Below, one piece after another: positions 7,931 through 17,787 of a stretch of 64,000 bases of DNA. The stretch is taken from the NCBI GenBank assembly GCA_029253285.1, contig JAQWZU010000132.1:146425-210424 (forward strand), read 5' to 3'. The notes below the pieces were generated by a model that was given only the letters and a program-made list of their open reading frames with translations, searched no databases and had not been told where the DNA came from. The translations under genes and the position numbers were made by a program. Numbering within the stretch: the stretch's first letter is position 1; every line of letters begins with the position of its first letter. Origin of the DNA: Akkermansiaceae bacterium. GTDB taxonomy: Bacteria; Verrucomicrobiota; Verrucomicrobiia; Verrucomicrobiales; Akkermansiaceae.

Positions 7931-10261
7931 ATGAGACTTTCCATTTTTCTCATTCTCCTTTCTCTTCCGCTCGCGGCCCAAGAACCAGAAGCGCCCGCCT
8001 CGAAGCCGCTTGAGTCAAACCCCGTTCAGGATCTTTACGACCTTGCTTCACATTACTACAACGAAGCCAAGGGAGAGGAGAACCCCGACGCAAAAAAAGA
8101 AGCCTACCGCCTCGCTGCCACAAAATTCGATCGCCTCCTTCGTTCCCACCCAAAAAACACCAAAGCCATCGAAAGCTGGTATTTCCTCGCTCTCTGTTAT
8201 CGCGAATTGGGCGAAGATAAGGCCAGCCGCAATTGCTTCGAAACCACCGCGACCCGCTGGACCAGTGGCCCTTTCGTCTCTGCAGCTTCCCATTATCTTG
8301 CGACCGACGACTACGAACAACAACAATGGCTTTCAGCGTCAAAATGGTTCCGTATTCTTGCGACAACCACCGACAAAGACAAGATCCGCCACGACGCCCT
8401 CTACAAACGCTTCGTCTGTTTCCACAAACTCAAAAACGACGCTCTCACCATTCCGGCCCTCAACGCCGTGCTCGAAGATAAAGGCAGCCCCTACACCGAG
8501 CGGGCCCGCCTCACCTTGGCTCAACTTTACCAACAAAAGAACCAGCACCGACAGGCTTGCGAACTTTACGTCGCCTTAACCGACTCGAAAAACAAGGAGG
8601 TCAAAACCGACGCCATTCTCCAAGCCGCTCTCCTCTCCCAAAAACTCGGCGACAAGAAAGCCACCAAAGTTTGGTTCACAAAATCCATGAGCGACCCCGG
8701 CTCCCGCGAATGGCACGGGCAAAGCCAGGTTGCTCTGATGAATCTCCACTATCAGGACAAGGAATGGCAATCCGTCATCGACGTCTTCAAAAAGGGGGAC
8801 TTCAAGCTCGATCAAAAAACAGCTCTCCAACGCCTCATCATGACCGCCAAGTCACACGAGGCGCTTGGCAACACCAAAGAAGTCTCCAGGTTCGAAGTCG
8901 AAATCTCCAAGCTCTCGCCCAAGACTATGACAGGCTATCAGGCCTCCTATCGCGCCCTTGTTCGCAGTCACTTGACGAAAGCTTCCGATTTCCCCCGCAA
9001 AGCCGAAGTTTTCCTTAAGCAGTATGGAGAGGAAGAAAAGCTCGATGCCAAAACCCACTCGATTCGCCTTCTTCTGGCGAACCACTACTACAAGAAAAAG
9101 AACTACCGCTCCGCCCTCGATCACTATCAGGAACTTCGTCTCGGACTTATTGATAAATCAAACCTACTAGGAACCCGCTATCACCTCGCCAAGTCAGCGA
9201 TCGCTTTGAACCTGGAGAAAGAAAGCCTCGATGCCATCGCCGCCTTCTTCCGCGGACACCCCGGAGCCAAACAGGAAACCTCCCTCCTTCTTAATCGCGC
9301 CGAAATCTACTCCAAGCAAGGTCAGACTGATGCCGCGCTTAAGGATTACGAAACCATCCTCACCAAGACCACTGACGAGAAGCTCCGCCTGAATCTCATG
9401 CAGCGCCTCAGCGCGCTTTACCAGGAACGCAAGGATTACCCCAAGCTAGTTGACGTCCAAGAACAGCTCCTCGCGATTCCCACGCTCGATAACGAAACGA
9501 AAGCCTCGGCCAACTTCTGGCTCGGATGGAACGAATACCGTCTCAAAAACCACGCAGAGAGCCTACCCTACCTTGTTAAGGCCCGGGAATTAGCACCCGT
9601 AAAATTCACCACCCAAGTCGGCCCCATTCTTATCCGATGCGCCTTTCAGGCCAGCGACCTAGAACTTCTACAAAAGGAAATCGAACTCCTCCGCCAAAGC
9701 GATCGCAACGCCCCGCTTCCTTCTGCCATCACCACCTGGCTCGGTGCCAATCTCGCCAAAACGGAACAACATCAAAAAGGTTGGGCCTTTCTCAAGGAAG
9801 GCATTTCCACCAGCAAAGAGAAAATCCAGCCGGTAATCTGGCGACTGTTCGCGGAATCCTCGCTCGCTGCCAAGGAACCTGCCGACGCTCTCAAAGCCGC
9901 TGAGGAGATTCTCAAACTTGAAGAATCCCCTTACCGAAAAGCGGAAGCTCATTTCTTCCAATCCCAAGCTTACGTTGAATCCCAAAAATTCGAAGAAGCT
10001 CGTCAGGCTGCCTCCGATGCCCTCGACCTCCGCCCGCAAGGCGAACTAGACATCGCCCTCCGCCTCCACGCCGGTGACATCGAAATGGCCGCCAAGAAAC
10101 CCGGCGAAGCCCTCCGCCACTACCTCATCGTCGAAAGCCTCTACTCCAAATCCCCCGAGGACAAAAAGGCCGCCGCAGCCAAAGTTGTCACCTGCCTCAG
10201 AGCCATCGGCACGCCCGAGGCTCTCAAGAAACTCCCCGAGTTCCAGGCGAAGGCGAAGTAG
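7931..10261 (+). CDS. Periplasmic tetratricopeptide-repeat protein
   Basis: 776 residues: signal peptide (MRLSIFLILLSLPLAA), then an almost continuous array of TPR-like helical repeats rich in Tyr/Ala at helix-packing positions (for example YFLALCYRELGEDKAS, YKKKNYRSALDHYQEL, IYSKQGQTDAALKDYETIL, AHFFQSQAYVESQKFEEARQ). No catalytic domain is seen. It is third in the exbB-exbD operon. By analogy with other exbBD-linked TPR proteins, I infer a periplasmic scaffold or receptor-coupling role for the energised complex. The exact partner is unknown. Confidence 0.82.
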   Translation: MRLSIFLILLSLPLAAQEPEAPASKPLESNPVQDLYDLASHYYNEAKGEENPDAKKEAYRLAATKFDRLLRSHPKNTKAIESWYFLALCYRELGEDKASRNCFETTATRWTSGPFVSAASHYLATDDYEQQQWLSASKWFRILATTTDKDKIRHDALYKRFVCFHKLKNDALTIPALNAVLEDKGSPYTERARLTLAQLYQQKNQHRQACELYVALTDSKNKEVKTDAILQAALLSQKLGDKKATKVWFTKSMSDPGSREWHGQSQVALMNLHYQDKEWQSVIDVFKKGDFKLDQKTALQRLIMTAKSHEALGNTKEVSRFEVEISKLSPKTMTGYQASYRALVRSHLTKASDFPRKAEVFLKQYGEEEKLDAKTHSIRLLLANHYYKKKNYRSALDHYQELRLGLIDKSNLLGTRYHLAKSAIALNLEKESLDAIAAFFRGHPGAKQETSLLLNRAEIYSKQGQTDAALKDYETILTKTTDEKLRLNLMQRLSALYQERKDYPKLVDVQEQLLAIPTLDNETKASANFWLGWNEYRLKNHAESLPYLVKARELAPVKFTTQVGPILIRCAFQASDLELLQKEIELLRQSDRNAPLPSAITTWLGANLAKTEQHQKGWAFLKEGISTSKEKIQPVIWRLFAESSLAAKEPADALKAAEEILKLEESPYRKAEAHFFQSQAYVESQKFEEARQAASDALDLRPQGELDIALRLHAGDIEMAAKKPGEALRHYLIVESLYSKSPEDKKAAAAKVVTCLRAIGTPEALKKLPEFQAKAK

Positions 10262-10350
10262 CCCCACTGATAAACTCCTCCAGAGTCCAAGAAAAGGTCC
10301 GCGTTAATTAGCGGGATCCGCGCTCAAAAGATCCAAACTCACATCCCCAC

Positions 10351-10384
10351 TTGACCACTCACAGAATACTGTTCTAATGAACAT
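10351..10384 (+). promoter_or_regulatory. imuA promoter with LexA operator
   Basis: The operator TGTTC-TAAT-GAACA (10370-10383) matches the 14-bp Verrucomicrobia LexA consensus TGTTC-N4-GAACA exactly. It overlaps a promoter-like pair, TTGACC (10351-10356) and TCTAAT (10373-10378), with a 16-bp spacer, so bound LexA would block RNA polymerase. The GTG start of imuA is at 10385, so transcript start and translation start nearly coincide; the mRNA may be leaderless. Confidence 0.85.
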
Positions 10385-10993
10385 GTGTCTGCGCTTTTAG
10401 AGATCGATGAACTTCGCCGGGAACTTCGCGAAAAGTTCCCCGCCGCGCATCGTCCTGCCCCTCTTCCCGAAGAACCCCACGCCGCCTCCAACCTCATCTT
10501 CGAACGCGGCAGCATCAACGAAGTCGTCTCCTCTCAGCCCAATCAGGGCATGGCTTTGTTCATTTCTGAACTCCTCTCCCAAAAATGCGATCTCCCCCTC
10601 GCCCTCGTCGACGGACGCGATTCCTTCGACCCCGGCTCTCACGGCAACCTCAAATGCCGGCAGCTCTTCTGGATCCGTTGCCGCGAGATTTCCCAGGCCA
10701 TCCAATGTTCCGATCTCCTCCTCCGCGACGGCAATCTCCCGCTCGTCTTGCTCGATCTCCATCTCACTCCGGCCCGCGAACTCAAACGCCTTCCCATGTC
10801 CACCTGGCATCGCCTGCGAAATCAAGCCCGCGAAAGTGGCACCACCTTGCTCGCGCTTACTCCACAACCACTTCTCCCCTCGGTCAAACAACGACTCACC
10901 CTCACCGGGAATTTCAGTCTCGATCATCTCGAACTCCACCCGCCCCGATTACAGTTTCAGGAAAAATCCCTCGCGCAACGCGCCGCGCTCTAA
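10385..10993 (+). CDS. imuA: ImuA-like protein of the SOS mutagenesis cassette
   Basis: 202 residues from a GTG start directly behind a LexA operator. It is a RecA/SulA-like fold protein: FERGSINEVVSSQPNQGMALFISELLSQ, PLALVDGRDSFDP, and LRNQARESGTTLLALTPQPLLPS match the reduced ATPase-like core of ImuA. ImuA works with ImuB and DnaE2 in translesion synthesis; ImuA homologues bind RecA or ImuB. No intact Walker A motif is visible. imuB follows after 7 bp, and dnaE2 lies behind it. The family diverges fast, so identity rests partly on context. Confidence 0.82.
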   Translation: MSALLEIDELRRELREKFPAAHRPAPLPEEPHAASNLIFERGSINEVVSSQPNQGMALFISELLSQKCDLPLALVDGRDSFDPGSHGNLKCRQLFWIRCREISQAIQCSDLLLRDGNLPLVLLDLHLTPARELKRLPMSTWHRLRNQARESGTTLLALTPQPLLPSVKQRLTLTGNFSLDHLELHPPRLQFQEKSLAQRAAL

Positions 10994-11000
10994 CCCCGCC

Positions 11001-12488
11001 ATGTTCTCCTGCTTCCACTTCCCGGCCTTTTCCCTGAACTGTCTCCTCGCGCGCGACGACATCGCTCCGGAACAAGCCGCCGTTCTTCTCTCGCGAGGCG
11101 AACGCGAAAAGTCATCGCTCCTCGAAGTCAACGAAGCCGCCCGGCAACACGGACTTCTCCCCGGCCTCCGCACCACCCGCGCCCTCGCTCGCTGCGCGGA
11201 TCTTCTTTTGATGGAACCCGACGAAGAGGCCGAGATCGCAACCCGCCGCGAACTCCTCGCCTTCATCGAAAGCCTTACCCCTGACTTCGAACTCACCTCA
11301 CCGGAAACCTTCCTCCTCGATCTCTCAAGCATTCTCTATTCATCCGAAAATGATTGGCTCCGCAACAGCCTCGACGCATCGAAGCACCTCGCTCTCCCCG
11401 TGCAAGCCGCCCTCGGATCCACCCCCGACCTCGCTCACCTCACCGCGCTTTCCCGCCACACCGCGGCCCGACCGGGACATCTTCCCGAGAACTTCTCTCC
11501 CTTCGCCTTACCTTTGGACGAACTCATCAAAAGCGGCAGCTTCCCTCTCAAAGATCTCGAAGTCCTCCACCTCTGGGGACTTCACACCCTCGGAGATCTC
11601 GCCGTCTTGCCACGCCAAGGACTCGCCGAACGCCTCGGCCCCGATCTTGCCCGACTTCACGATATCCTCCACGAAAAAAGCACCCGCCTCCTCAAACTCC
11701 ACCAGCCTTTACGCGTCTTTCAGATCAGCCACACCTTCGAACCTCCCGTGGAAAATCACGAACCCATTCTCTTCATCGCCCGACGCCTCCTCCAGACCCT
11801 CTGCAATCGTCTCGCCCACCACCAACGCGCCGCCGCCGAGATGGCCTTCCACCTTTCCTTCGAAAATGGCGCCGGCCACACCCGCACCATGGAGATGTCC
11901 GAACCCACCCTCTCGCCCGACATCCTTCTCAGCTCCCTCCACACACATCTCGAGAACTTCTCGGCCCCCGCGCCCATCAATGAATTCCATCTCGAGCTCA
12001 TCCCCACGCTCCCACGACACGCCCAACATCAACTCTTCCATCGCGGCATCAAAGATCCGCATCAGTTCGATGACACCTTGCGCCGCCTTTCAGGTATCGT
12101 CGGAGCCCACCGACTCGGCATTCCCCAGGTCGCCAACACCCATCGACCCGACATCCTCGAACTCCACCCGCTCACTCCCGACTTCACCAAGCCCACCGGC
12201 ATCGATCACTGGCCGGGCTCCCGTCTCCCCATGTCCCGATTCCGCCCGCCACTCACCGTTCATCTAGCCACCCAAAAGGAAGAAAAATTCCCGCGCCCCC
12301 TCGCCATCCTCACGGGCCCGCACCAAGGCACCGTCACCACCCTCCGCGGCCCCTTCCCCTTATCCGGATCATGGTGGCAACACACCTGGCAACAAGTCGA
12401 ATGGGACATCGAACTCAACAGAGAAACCCTCCTCCAACTCTCCTTCACCCCCCCCGAAACCTGGGCCCTCACCGGAATCTATGGATAG
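11001..12488 (+). CDS. imuB: ImuB, catalytically dead Y-family polymerase homologue
   Basis: 495 residues from ATG 11001, seven bases after imuA; the frame is open further upstream but there it is only the shadow of imuA. The Y-family layout is recognisable: N-terminal palm start (FSCFHFPAFSLNCLLAR), fingers (AARQHGLLPGLRTTRALARC), second palm block (SPETFLLDLSS), HhH thumb (LWGLHTLGDLAVLPRQGLAERLG), little-finger region, and the C-terminal tail WALTGIYG. The metal-binding carboxylates are missing: the first palm Asp is absent and the SxDE motif reads SPET. This matches ImuB, which serves as adaptor between DnaE2, ImuA and the beta clamp. Confidence 0.88.
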   Translation: MFSCFHFPAFSLNCLLARDDIAPEQAAVLLSRGEREKSSLLEVNEAARQHGLLPGLRTTRALARCADLLLMEPDEEAEIATRRELLAFIESLTPDFELTSPETFLLDLSSILYSSENDWLRNSLDASKHLALPVQAALGSTPDLAHLTALSRHTAARPGHLPENFSPFALPLDELIKSGSFPLKDLEVLHLWGLHTLGDLAVLPRQGLAERLGPDLARLHDILHEKSTRLLKLHQPLRVFQISHTFEPPVENHEPILFIARRLLQTLCNRLAHHQRAAAEMAFHLSFENGAGHTRTMEMSEPTLSPDILLSSLHTHLENFSAPAPINEFHLELIPTLPRHAQHQLFHRGIKDPHQFDDTLRRLSGIVGAHRLGIPQVANTHRPDILELHPLTPDFTKPTGIDHWPGSRLPMSRFRPPLTVHLATQKEEKFPRPLAILTGPHQGTVTTLRGPFPLSGSWWQHTWQQVEWDIELNRETLLQLSFTPPETWALTGIYG

Positions 12489-12649
12489 AGTTTCAAAACT
12501 CCTATTCGAAATTTACTGTTCTCAATCCATTCACTACTTAAAAATGCTTGTCATAACTCATCAGAATCGCCGGACGCCTCCTCGTTAAACGCGCCATCGG
12601 AGATTCGACGCGAAAGGCGATTCCATCCTCTCAAACTCACAATTAAAAT

Positions 12650-12669
12650 AATTGTTCAAATGAACAATT
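12650..12669 (+). promoter_or_regulatory. LexA operator upstream of dnaE2
   Basis: TGTTC-AAAT-GAACA at 12653-12666 lies inside a longer perfect palindrome, AATTGTTC-AAAT-GAACAATT (12650-12669), 24 bp before the dnaE2 start. It gives dnaE2 SOS control separate from imuAB. No other clear signal is seen in the 12489-12690 gap. Confidence 0.88.
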
Positions 12670-12690
12670 ATCACTTAGGATCGCTGGGCC

Positions 12691-15600
12691 ATGGAGCTCC
12701 TCGCAAAATCCTCTTTCTCCTTTCTCCGCGGTTCCAGCCTTCCTGAAGATCTTTTTACTCGCGCCGCCGAACTTGGACACAAAACCATCGGCCTCGTCGA
12801 TCACATGGGCTTCTACGGTTCCGCCCGCGCCCACCACACCGCACAAAAACATGGCATCCGCGCCATCGTCGGCGCGACCTTGGAAAGCCTCCCGCTCTCT
12901 GGGAAATCCTTAACGATCTCCCAACTCCCTGTTCTCTGCCAATCCCGACAAGGCTACCAAAACCTCTCGCAACTCCTCACCCGCTGTCATTGCGCACCCG
13001 ACTCGCAACACTGGGAAGAGCATTCGCTTTCGGGCCTTCATGCCGTTCTCACGCCCGAGTCTTTTACCAAACTGACCCGACAAAAACTCCTCGCCTCTGC
13101 CATCGCGCTCAAAGAACTCTTCGGCCCCCATAACGTCTCACTCGCCCTCTTCCGTCATCACCGACGGGGCGAGGAACGCCGAAATCAACTCATGCGTGAT
13201 CTCGGTGAACATCTCAAGCTCCCCCTGCTTGCAAGCAACGCGCCGCTTTATGCCAAACCCAAAAATCGTCTCCTCACGGACGCCTTCACCTGTCTCCGTG
13301 AAAAAACCACGCTCGATGACGCCGGACGCCGCCTCGAGATGAATGGAGAACGTTTTCTGAAATCTCCCGTGGAACTCCAGCAACTCTTCTCCGCTTATCC
13401 TGAAGCAACACGACACGCCTACGAATTGAGCGAGCGCTGCGCCTTTTCACTCGAAAACCTCGGTTACCGCTTTCCCCGTTTCCGTGATCCTGAAACCAAC
13501 GAACTCCTCAGCGATGAAGCCCAACACGAAACCCTCAGAACTCGCGTCGTCTCCGGTCTCAAAACCCGCTTCAAAAAAGTCAGCCCACAACACAGACAAC
13601 AAGTCAGGCACGAACTCAGCACGATCCGTCAACTCGGTTTCTCCGGTTACTTTCTCATCGTATGGGACCTCGTGCGTTTCGCTCGATCCCACGGAATCCT
13701 TTGTCAGGGCCGGGGTTCCGCGGCCAACTCGCTCGTCTGTTACGCCCTCGGCGTCACCAGTGTCGATCCCGTCGCGGGAGGGCTTCTCTTCGAACGCTTC
13801 CTTTCAGAAAACCGCCAATCCTGGCCCGATGTCGATATCGACTTCCCCTCCGGCGAGCGGCGTGAATCCGTCATCCAATACCTATTCCAAAAATACGCCC
13901 CACACGGCGCGGCGATGACAGCCAATGTTATCACCTACAAACCGCGCTCCGCCTTCCGGGAAATGTCCAAGGTTCTTGGCTTCCCCGAAACAATCGCCAA
14001 CCGCTTCACCGAACTCTGTGCCTCGCCCAAGGTTCACGACACCAAGCAAGAGAAGCCGCCCGAAGAACTCTCGATGGACAACTACTACCCACGCAGCCAA
14101 GTCATGGATCTTGCCGACACCATCGAGCGCTCCGGAGTTCCCGCCAACCATCCCCGCTTCAACGCACTCCTGCAACTCTATCACGACATTCTCCACTCCC
14201 CCCGTCACCTCGGACAGCATTCCGGCGGCATGGTCTTTTGTGACGACGGGCTCGATCAGATCGTGCCGCTCCAACCCGCCGCCATGCCTGGGCGCACCGT
14301 GTTGCAGTGGGACAAGGACGACTGCGAAGACCTCGGCATTATCAAAGTCGATCTCCTCGGACTGGGCATGCTCGCGGCCATGGAAGACGCCCTCCGCATT
14401 TGCGAACAACGCGGCCGTCCCGTCGATCTCGCCAAGATCCCTAAAGATGACCCCGCTACTTATGACCTCCTCTGCCGCGCCGATACCATCGGCACCTTCC
14501 AGGTCGAATCCCGAGCCCAGATGGCCACGCTTCCCATCATGCAACCCAAGACATTCTACGATCTCGCGGTGCAAGTGGCCATCATTCGACCTGGCCCCAT
14601 CGTAGGCGATCTCGTTCACCCCTACCTCAATCGACGCACCGGACGGGAAGCGATCGAGTATATCCATCCCTCTTTCGAGCCGATCCTCAAACGAACTCTC
14701 GGCGTCCCTCTCTTCCAGGAACAAGTTCTCCGTATGGCCATGGAGATTGCCAACTTCACCGGCGTGGAAGCCGACTACTTACGCAAGGCGATGTCTTTCA
14801 AACGTTCCGACGAACGTATGATGGAGATTTCCCAAAAACTGCAAGCCCGCATGGCTGAGCGAAATATTCCCAAAGAAGTCCAGGAGCGCGTGGTGCAATC
14901 CATCGGAGCCTTTTCGCTTTACGGGTTCCCCGAATCCCACGCCATCTCCTTCGCGCTCATCGCTTACGCGTCCTGCTGGCTGAAGCAACATCGCGCCGCC
15001 GAATTTTTCTGCGGACTCATCAACAACCAACCGATGGGATTTTACTCCGTCAACACTCTCATCCAGGACGCCCGACGACACGGCGTGCGCACAAAGCCGG
15101 TCTCGCTCAATGAATCGATGATCGAAACGACCGTCATCGACGACGCGACCCTGCGCCTCGGCTTTCATCACCTAAAAGGAATCCGCAGTCACACCAATGA
15201 CCGCATTCTCGAGGAACGCAGCCAACTCCGCTTCACCTCCTTGAATGACTTCCTCCATCGCGTTGCGCCTAACAAAAGAGAACGCCGCGCCCTCGCCGCC
15301 ATCGGCGCACTTAATGAACTCCCTGAAATCGAACACCGCCGTGATGCCCTCTGGCAGAGTGAACAACTCCCCTTCGACGACCTCTTCGCCAAACAAGAGA
15401 ACTCCAAGGAACAAGTCCTCGAAATGATGCAACCCGCCGAGCGACTTGAGACCGACTTCACCCTGCAAGGAACCAGCCTCGGTCCTCACCCGATGCGGCT
15501 TTGGCGCCAAGCTCAGCGCGATTCCAAACTAGTTACCTCCGACGATCTCAAACGTCTCTGGCACGGCAATCCGCTGAGCATCGCCGGCATGGTCATCTGC

Positions 15601-15849
15601 CGCCAACGTCCCGGCACCGCAAAAGGACACTGCTTCATCTCCCTCGAAGATGAATACGGCATCGCGAACCTCTTCGTACCTCGCAAAACCTTCAAACACT
15701 TCCGGCTCACCATCATCAGTGAATCCTTCCTCCTCTGCCAAGGCCGTCTGCAAATCACCGAAGGCCGGCAACCCACCATCTATGTCACTTCGGTCAAGCC
15801 CTTAGCCAAAGCCCCCGGTATGGCATCTAGCTCACACGATTTCCATTAA
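12691..15849 (+). CDS. dnaE2: Error-prone DNA polymerase DnaE2
   Basis: 1052 residues, the length of DnaE2 rather than replicative DnaE1. An N-terminal PHP domain (SSFSFLRGSSLPEDLFTRAAELGH) is followed by the C-family palm with CQGRGSAANSLVCYA and the catalytic aspartates in PDVDIDFPSGERRE (residues ~379-384). Further blocks are LGQHSGGMVFCDDGL, RAQMATLPIMQPKTFYDLAVQVAIIRPGPI and SFALIAYASCWLKQH. A C-terminal OB fold (LSIAGMVICRQRPGTAKGHCFISLEDEYG) closes the protein. It performs mutagenic translesion synthesis with ImuA/ImuB. It has its own LexA operator and ends 14 bp from the convergent lpxI. Confidence 0.95.
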   Translation: MELLAKSSFSFLRGSSLPEDLFTRAAELGHKTIGLVDHMGFYGSARAHHTAQKHGIRAIVGATLESLPLSGKSLTISQLPVLCQSRQGYQNLSQLLTRCHCAPDSQHWEEHSLSGLHAVLTPESFTKLTRQKLLASAIALKELFGPHNVSLALFRHHRRGEERRNQLMRDLGEHLKLPLLASNAPLYAKPKNRLLTDAFTCLREKTTLDDAGRRLEMNGERFLKSPVELQQLFSAYPEATRHAYELSERCAFSLENLGYRFPRFRDPETNELLSDEAQHETLRTRVVSGLKTRFKKVSPQHRQQVRHELSTIRQLGFSGYFLIVWDLVRFARSHGILCQGRGSAANSLVCYALGVTSVDPVAGGLLFERFLSENRQSWPDVDIDFPSGERRESVIQYLFQKYAPHGAAMTANVITYKPRSAFREMSKVLGFPETIANRFTELCASPKVHDTKQEKPPEELSMDNYYPRSQVMDLADTIERSGVPANHPRFNALLQLYHDILHSPRHLGQHSGGMVFCDDGLDQIVPLQPAAMPGRTVLQWDKDDCEDLGIIKVDLLGLGMLAAMEDALRICEQRGRPVDLAKIPKDDPATYDLLCRADTIGTFQVESRAQMATLPIMQPKTFYDLAVQVAIIRPGPIVGDLVHPYLNRRTGREAIEYIHPSFEPILKRTLGVPLFQEQVLRMAMEIANFTGVEADYLRKAMSFKRSDERMMEISQKLQARMAERNIPKEVQERVVQSIGAFSLYGFPESHAISFALIAYASCWLKQHRAAEFFCGLINNQPMGFYSVNTLIQDARRHGVRTKPVSLNESMIETTVIDDATLRLGFHHLKGIRSHTNDRILEERSQLRFTSLNDFLHRVAPNKRERRALAAIGALNELPEIEHRRDALWQSEQLPFDDLFAKQENSKEQVLEMMQPAERLETDFTLQGTSLGPHPMRLWRQAQRDSKLVTSDDLKRLWHGNPLSIAGMVICRQRPGTAKGHCFISLEDEYGIANLFVPRKTFKHFRLTIISESFLLCQGRLQITEGRQPTIYVTSVKPLAKAPGMASSSHDFH

Positions 15850-15863
15850 GCCAAAGCGCACAC

Positions 15864-16676
15864 CTAAATCCCAACCACCGAGATCTTGGCTTCCTTGCAC
15901 TTTCTTGCCACCTCGTCACGACCAAGAAAGAGAGTCTTCCCGGCCTCGACCGCAATGCAAGACACCCCCGCTTCGCGGCAGCTGTCGATTGTCTTGGGGC
16001 CGATGACGGGGACGTCGAAGCGCATATCTTGATTTGGTTTGGAAACTTTCACCAGGGTCACTTCTTTTCCGTTTCCAAGCTTTCCGCCTCGCTTGATACA
16101 TTCATCGGTTCCTTCGAAGGCTTCAACTGCAAGAACGGTGCCGCGTCGGACCACGACGCTTTGTCCAATATCGTGGGCGCTCGTTGCCTTCACAATCTTA
16201 TATCCGAAATGAACGTCCTCCCAATCCCGCTCGGAAATCTCGGAGCCGAATAGAAGCCCTTCCGTAGACATCTGATCTTCCAGGAAGGTCGTCGCAGGCA
16301 GAAGAGTGATACCGTCCTTCTCCAACTCGCCCGCAATCGCTCCGAAGAGAGACTCGGCATTCCGCTCTTTCACCCCATAAAGCATTTTCGCCATCCGCAT
16401 ATCAGGCCAGAGAGAGAAAAGATTTTGGGGGGCGATCTGGCCAACCATAATCGCTTCGGTGGCCCCCTGCTTTTTGAAAAACTTGATTAATCCTCCCAAC
16501 TGCCCCACGCGAAACAGCTTAAAGGCACCCACCTGCTCGCTCAAACCCTCTCTGGTCTCGCCCTTAAAGGCAGCCATCACCAGCTTCACCCCACGCTTCC
16601 GGGCCGCATTCACAAAGGTTTCGGGGTAAATCCCGTTCCCCGCGATGATTCCGATGACGCGCTCCGCATTGTTCAC
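15864..16676 (-). CDS. lpxI: UDP-2,3-diacylglucosamine pyrophosphatase LpxI
   Basis: 270 residues, usual for LpxI, which makes lipid X plus UMP in lipid A biosynthesis and replaces LpxH in many non-enteric Gram-negative bacteria. Motifs seen: GIIAGNGIYPETFVNAAR at the N-terminus, VGQLGGLIKFFKKQGA, MVGQIAP, VVVRRGTVLAVEAFEGTDE, and VSKPNQDMRFDVPVIGP near the catalytic C-terminal domain. It stands alone on the minus strand. Its presence implies an LPS outer membrane, in keeping with the TonB receptor and lipoproteins nearby. Confidence 0.92.
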   Translation of the reverse strand: MNNAERVIGIIAGNGIYPETFVNAARKRGVKLVMAAFKGETREGLSEQVGAFKLFRVGQLGGLIKFFKKQGATEAIMVGQIAPQNLFSLWPDMRMAKMLYGVKERNAESLFGAIAGELEKDGITLLPATTFLEDQMSTEGLLFGSEISERDWEDVHFGYKIVKATSAHDIGQSVVVRRGTVLAVEAFEGTDECIKRGGKLGNGKEVTLVKVSKPNQDMRFDVPVIGPKTIDSCREAGVSCIAVEAGKTLFLGRDEVARKCKEAKISVVGI

Positions 16677-16755
16677 CCGACGAGCATCATTTTAATCTTC
16701 AGGAAATTCAAACTTCAATTTGCATCGCGGTCTCCTTTGGGTAATCTAACACGTC

Positions 16756-17787
16756 ATGAATACCATCCCCGTCCTCGCGAACCTCCTTCCTTTAATCCTT
16801 GCCGTCTTTGGAGTCCTCGTTCTCCTGGTGATCGGCCTGATCTTCGTCAATTTCCTTGGTTTGTGGATCCAAGCCAAAGCCGCTGGGACTCCAGTGAGCT
16901 TTCTTAATCTGGTTTTCATGAGATTCCGGAAAGTTCATCCCGCAACGATTGTCAACAGCCGGATCACCGCGGCAAAAGCGGGTCTGGACTACACCACCGA
17001 CCAACTTGAAGCCCACTACCTTGCCGGTGGTGACATCATCAATGTCGTTCTTGCACTCGTGGCGGCTGAAAAAGCGGGCATCAGTCTCTCTTTCGACCGC
17101 GCCTGTGCCATCGACCTTGCCACCAAAGATACAGGCAAGACCGTCCTTGAAGCCGTTCGCACCTCGATCAACCCCAAGGTCATCGACTGCCCGAATCCGA
17201 CAGCCGGAATCACCAAGATTACCGCGGTGGCAAAAGACGGTATCGGTGTCAATGTCCGCGCCCGGGTCACTGTCCGCACCAACCTCGACCGCTTTGTCGG
17301 TGGAGCTACCGAAGAAACGATCATCGCCCGGGTTGGCGAAGGGATCGTGACCTCAGTGGGCTCGGCGGCTTCTTATAAGACCGTTCTTGAAAATCCCGAT
17401 TCCATTTCCCACCTCGTTCTCGGCAAAGGAGTCGATGCCGCCACCGCCTTTGAAATTCTCTCCATTGATATCGCCGACGTCGATGTCGCGGACAACGTTG
17501 GAGCCCGACTCCAAACCGAACAGGCGGAAGCCGACAAGCGCGTCGCCCAAGCGAAGGCCGAAATGCGTCGCGCCGCTGCGGTGGCGTCCGAGCAGGAAAT
17601 GTCCGCCCGCACCCAAGAGATGCAGGCGAAGGTTGTCGAAGCCGAAGCCACCGTTCCCATGGCAATCGCCGAAGCTTTCCGCAACGGCCAACTCGGCGTC
17701 ATGGACTACGCAAAGTATCAAAATGTCGTCGCTGACACTAAAATGCGCGACTCCATCGGCGATGAACCTAATGAGACCCAGTCCTGA
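16756..17787 (+). CDS. floA: Flotillin-like protein FloA
   Basis: 343 residues. An N-terminal membrane-inserted hydrophobic hairpin region ([33 protein letters not shown]) precedes the SPFH/flotillin domain ([63 protein letters not shown]). An Ala/Glu-rich coiled-coil tail with the [17 protein letters not shown] repeat pattern follows. FloA proteins organise membrane microdomains. The stop codon overlaps the start of the next gene (TGATG at 17785-17789), so the pair is translationally coupled. Confidence 0.93.
   Translation: MNTIPVLANLLPLILAVFGVLVLLVIGLIFVNFLGLWIQAKAAGTPVSFLNLVFMRFRKVHPATIVNSRITAAKAGLDYTTDQLEAHYLAGGDIINVVLALVAAEKAGISLSFDRACAIDLATKDTGKTVLEAVRTSINPKVIDCPNPTAGITKITAVAKDGIGVNVRARVTVRTNLDRFVGGATEETIIARVGEGIVTSVGSAASYKTVLENPDSISHLVLGKGVDAATAFEILSIDIADVDVADNVGARLQTEQAEADKRVAQAKAEMRRAAAVASEQEMSARTQEMQAKVVEAEATVPMAIAEAFRNGQLGVMDYAKYQNVVADTKMRDSIGDEPNETQS

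Noticed and set aside
10407..11000. Long open frame in front of ImuB, extending the protein by about 198 residues
   Set aside because: This part runs through imuA in another frame, is Ser/Pro-rich and has no homology; ImuB homology begins at ATG 11001.
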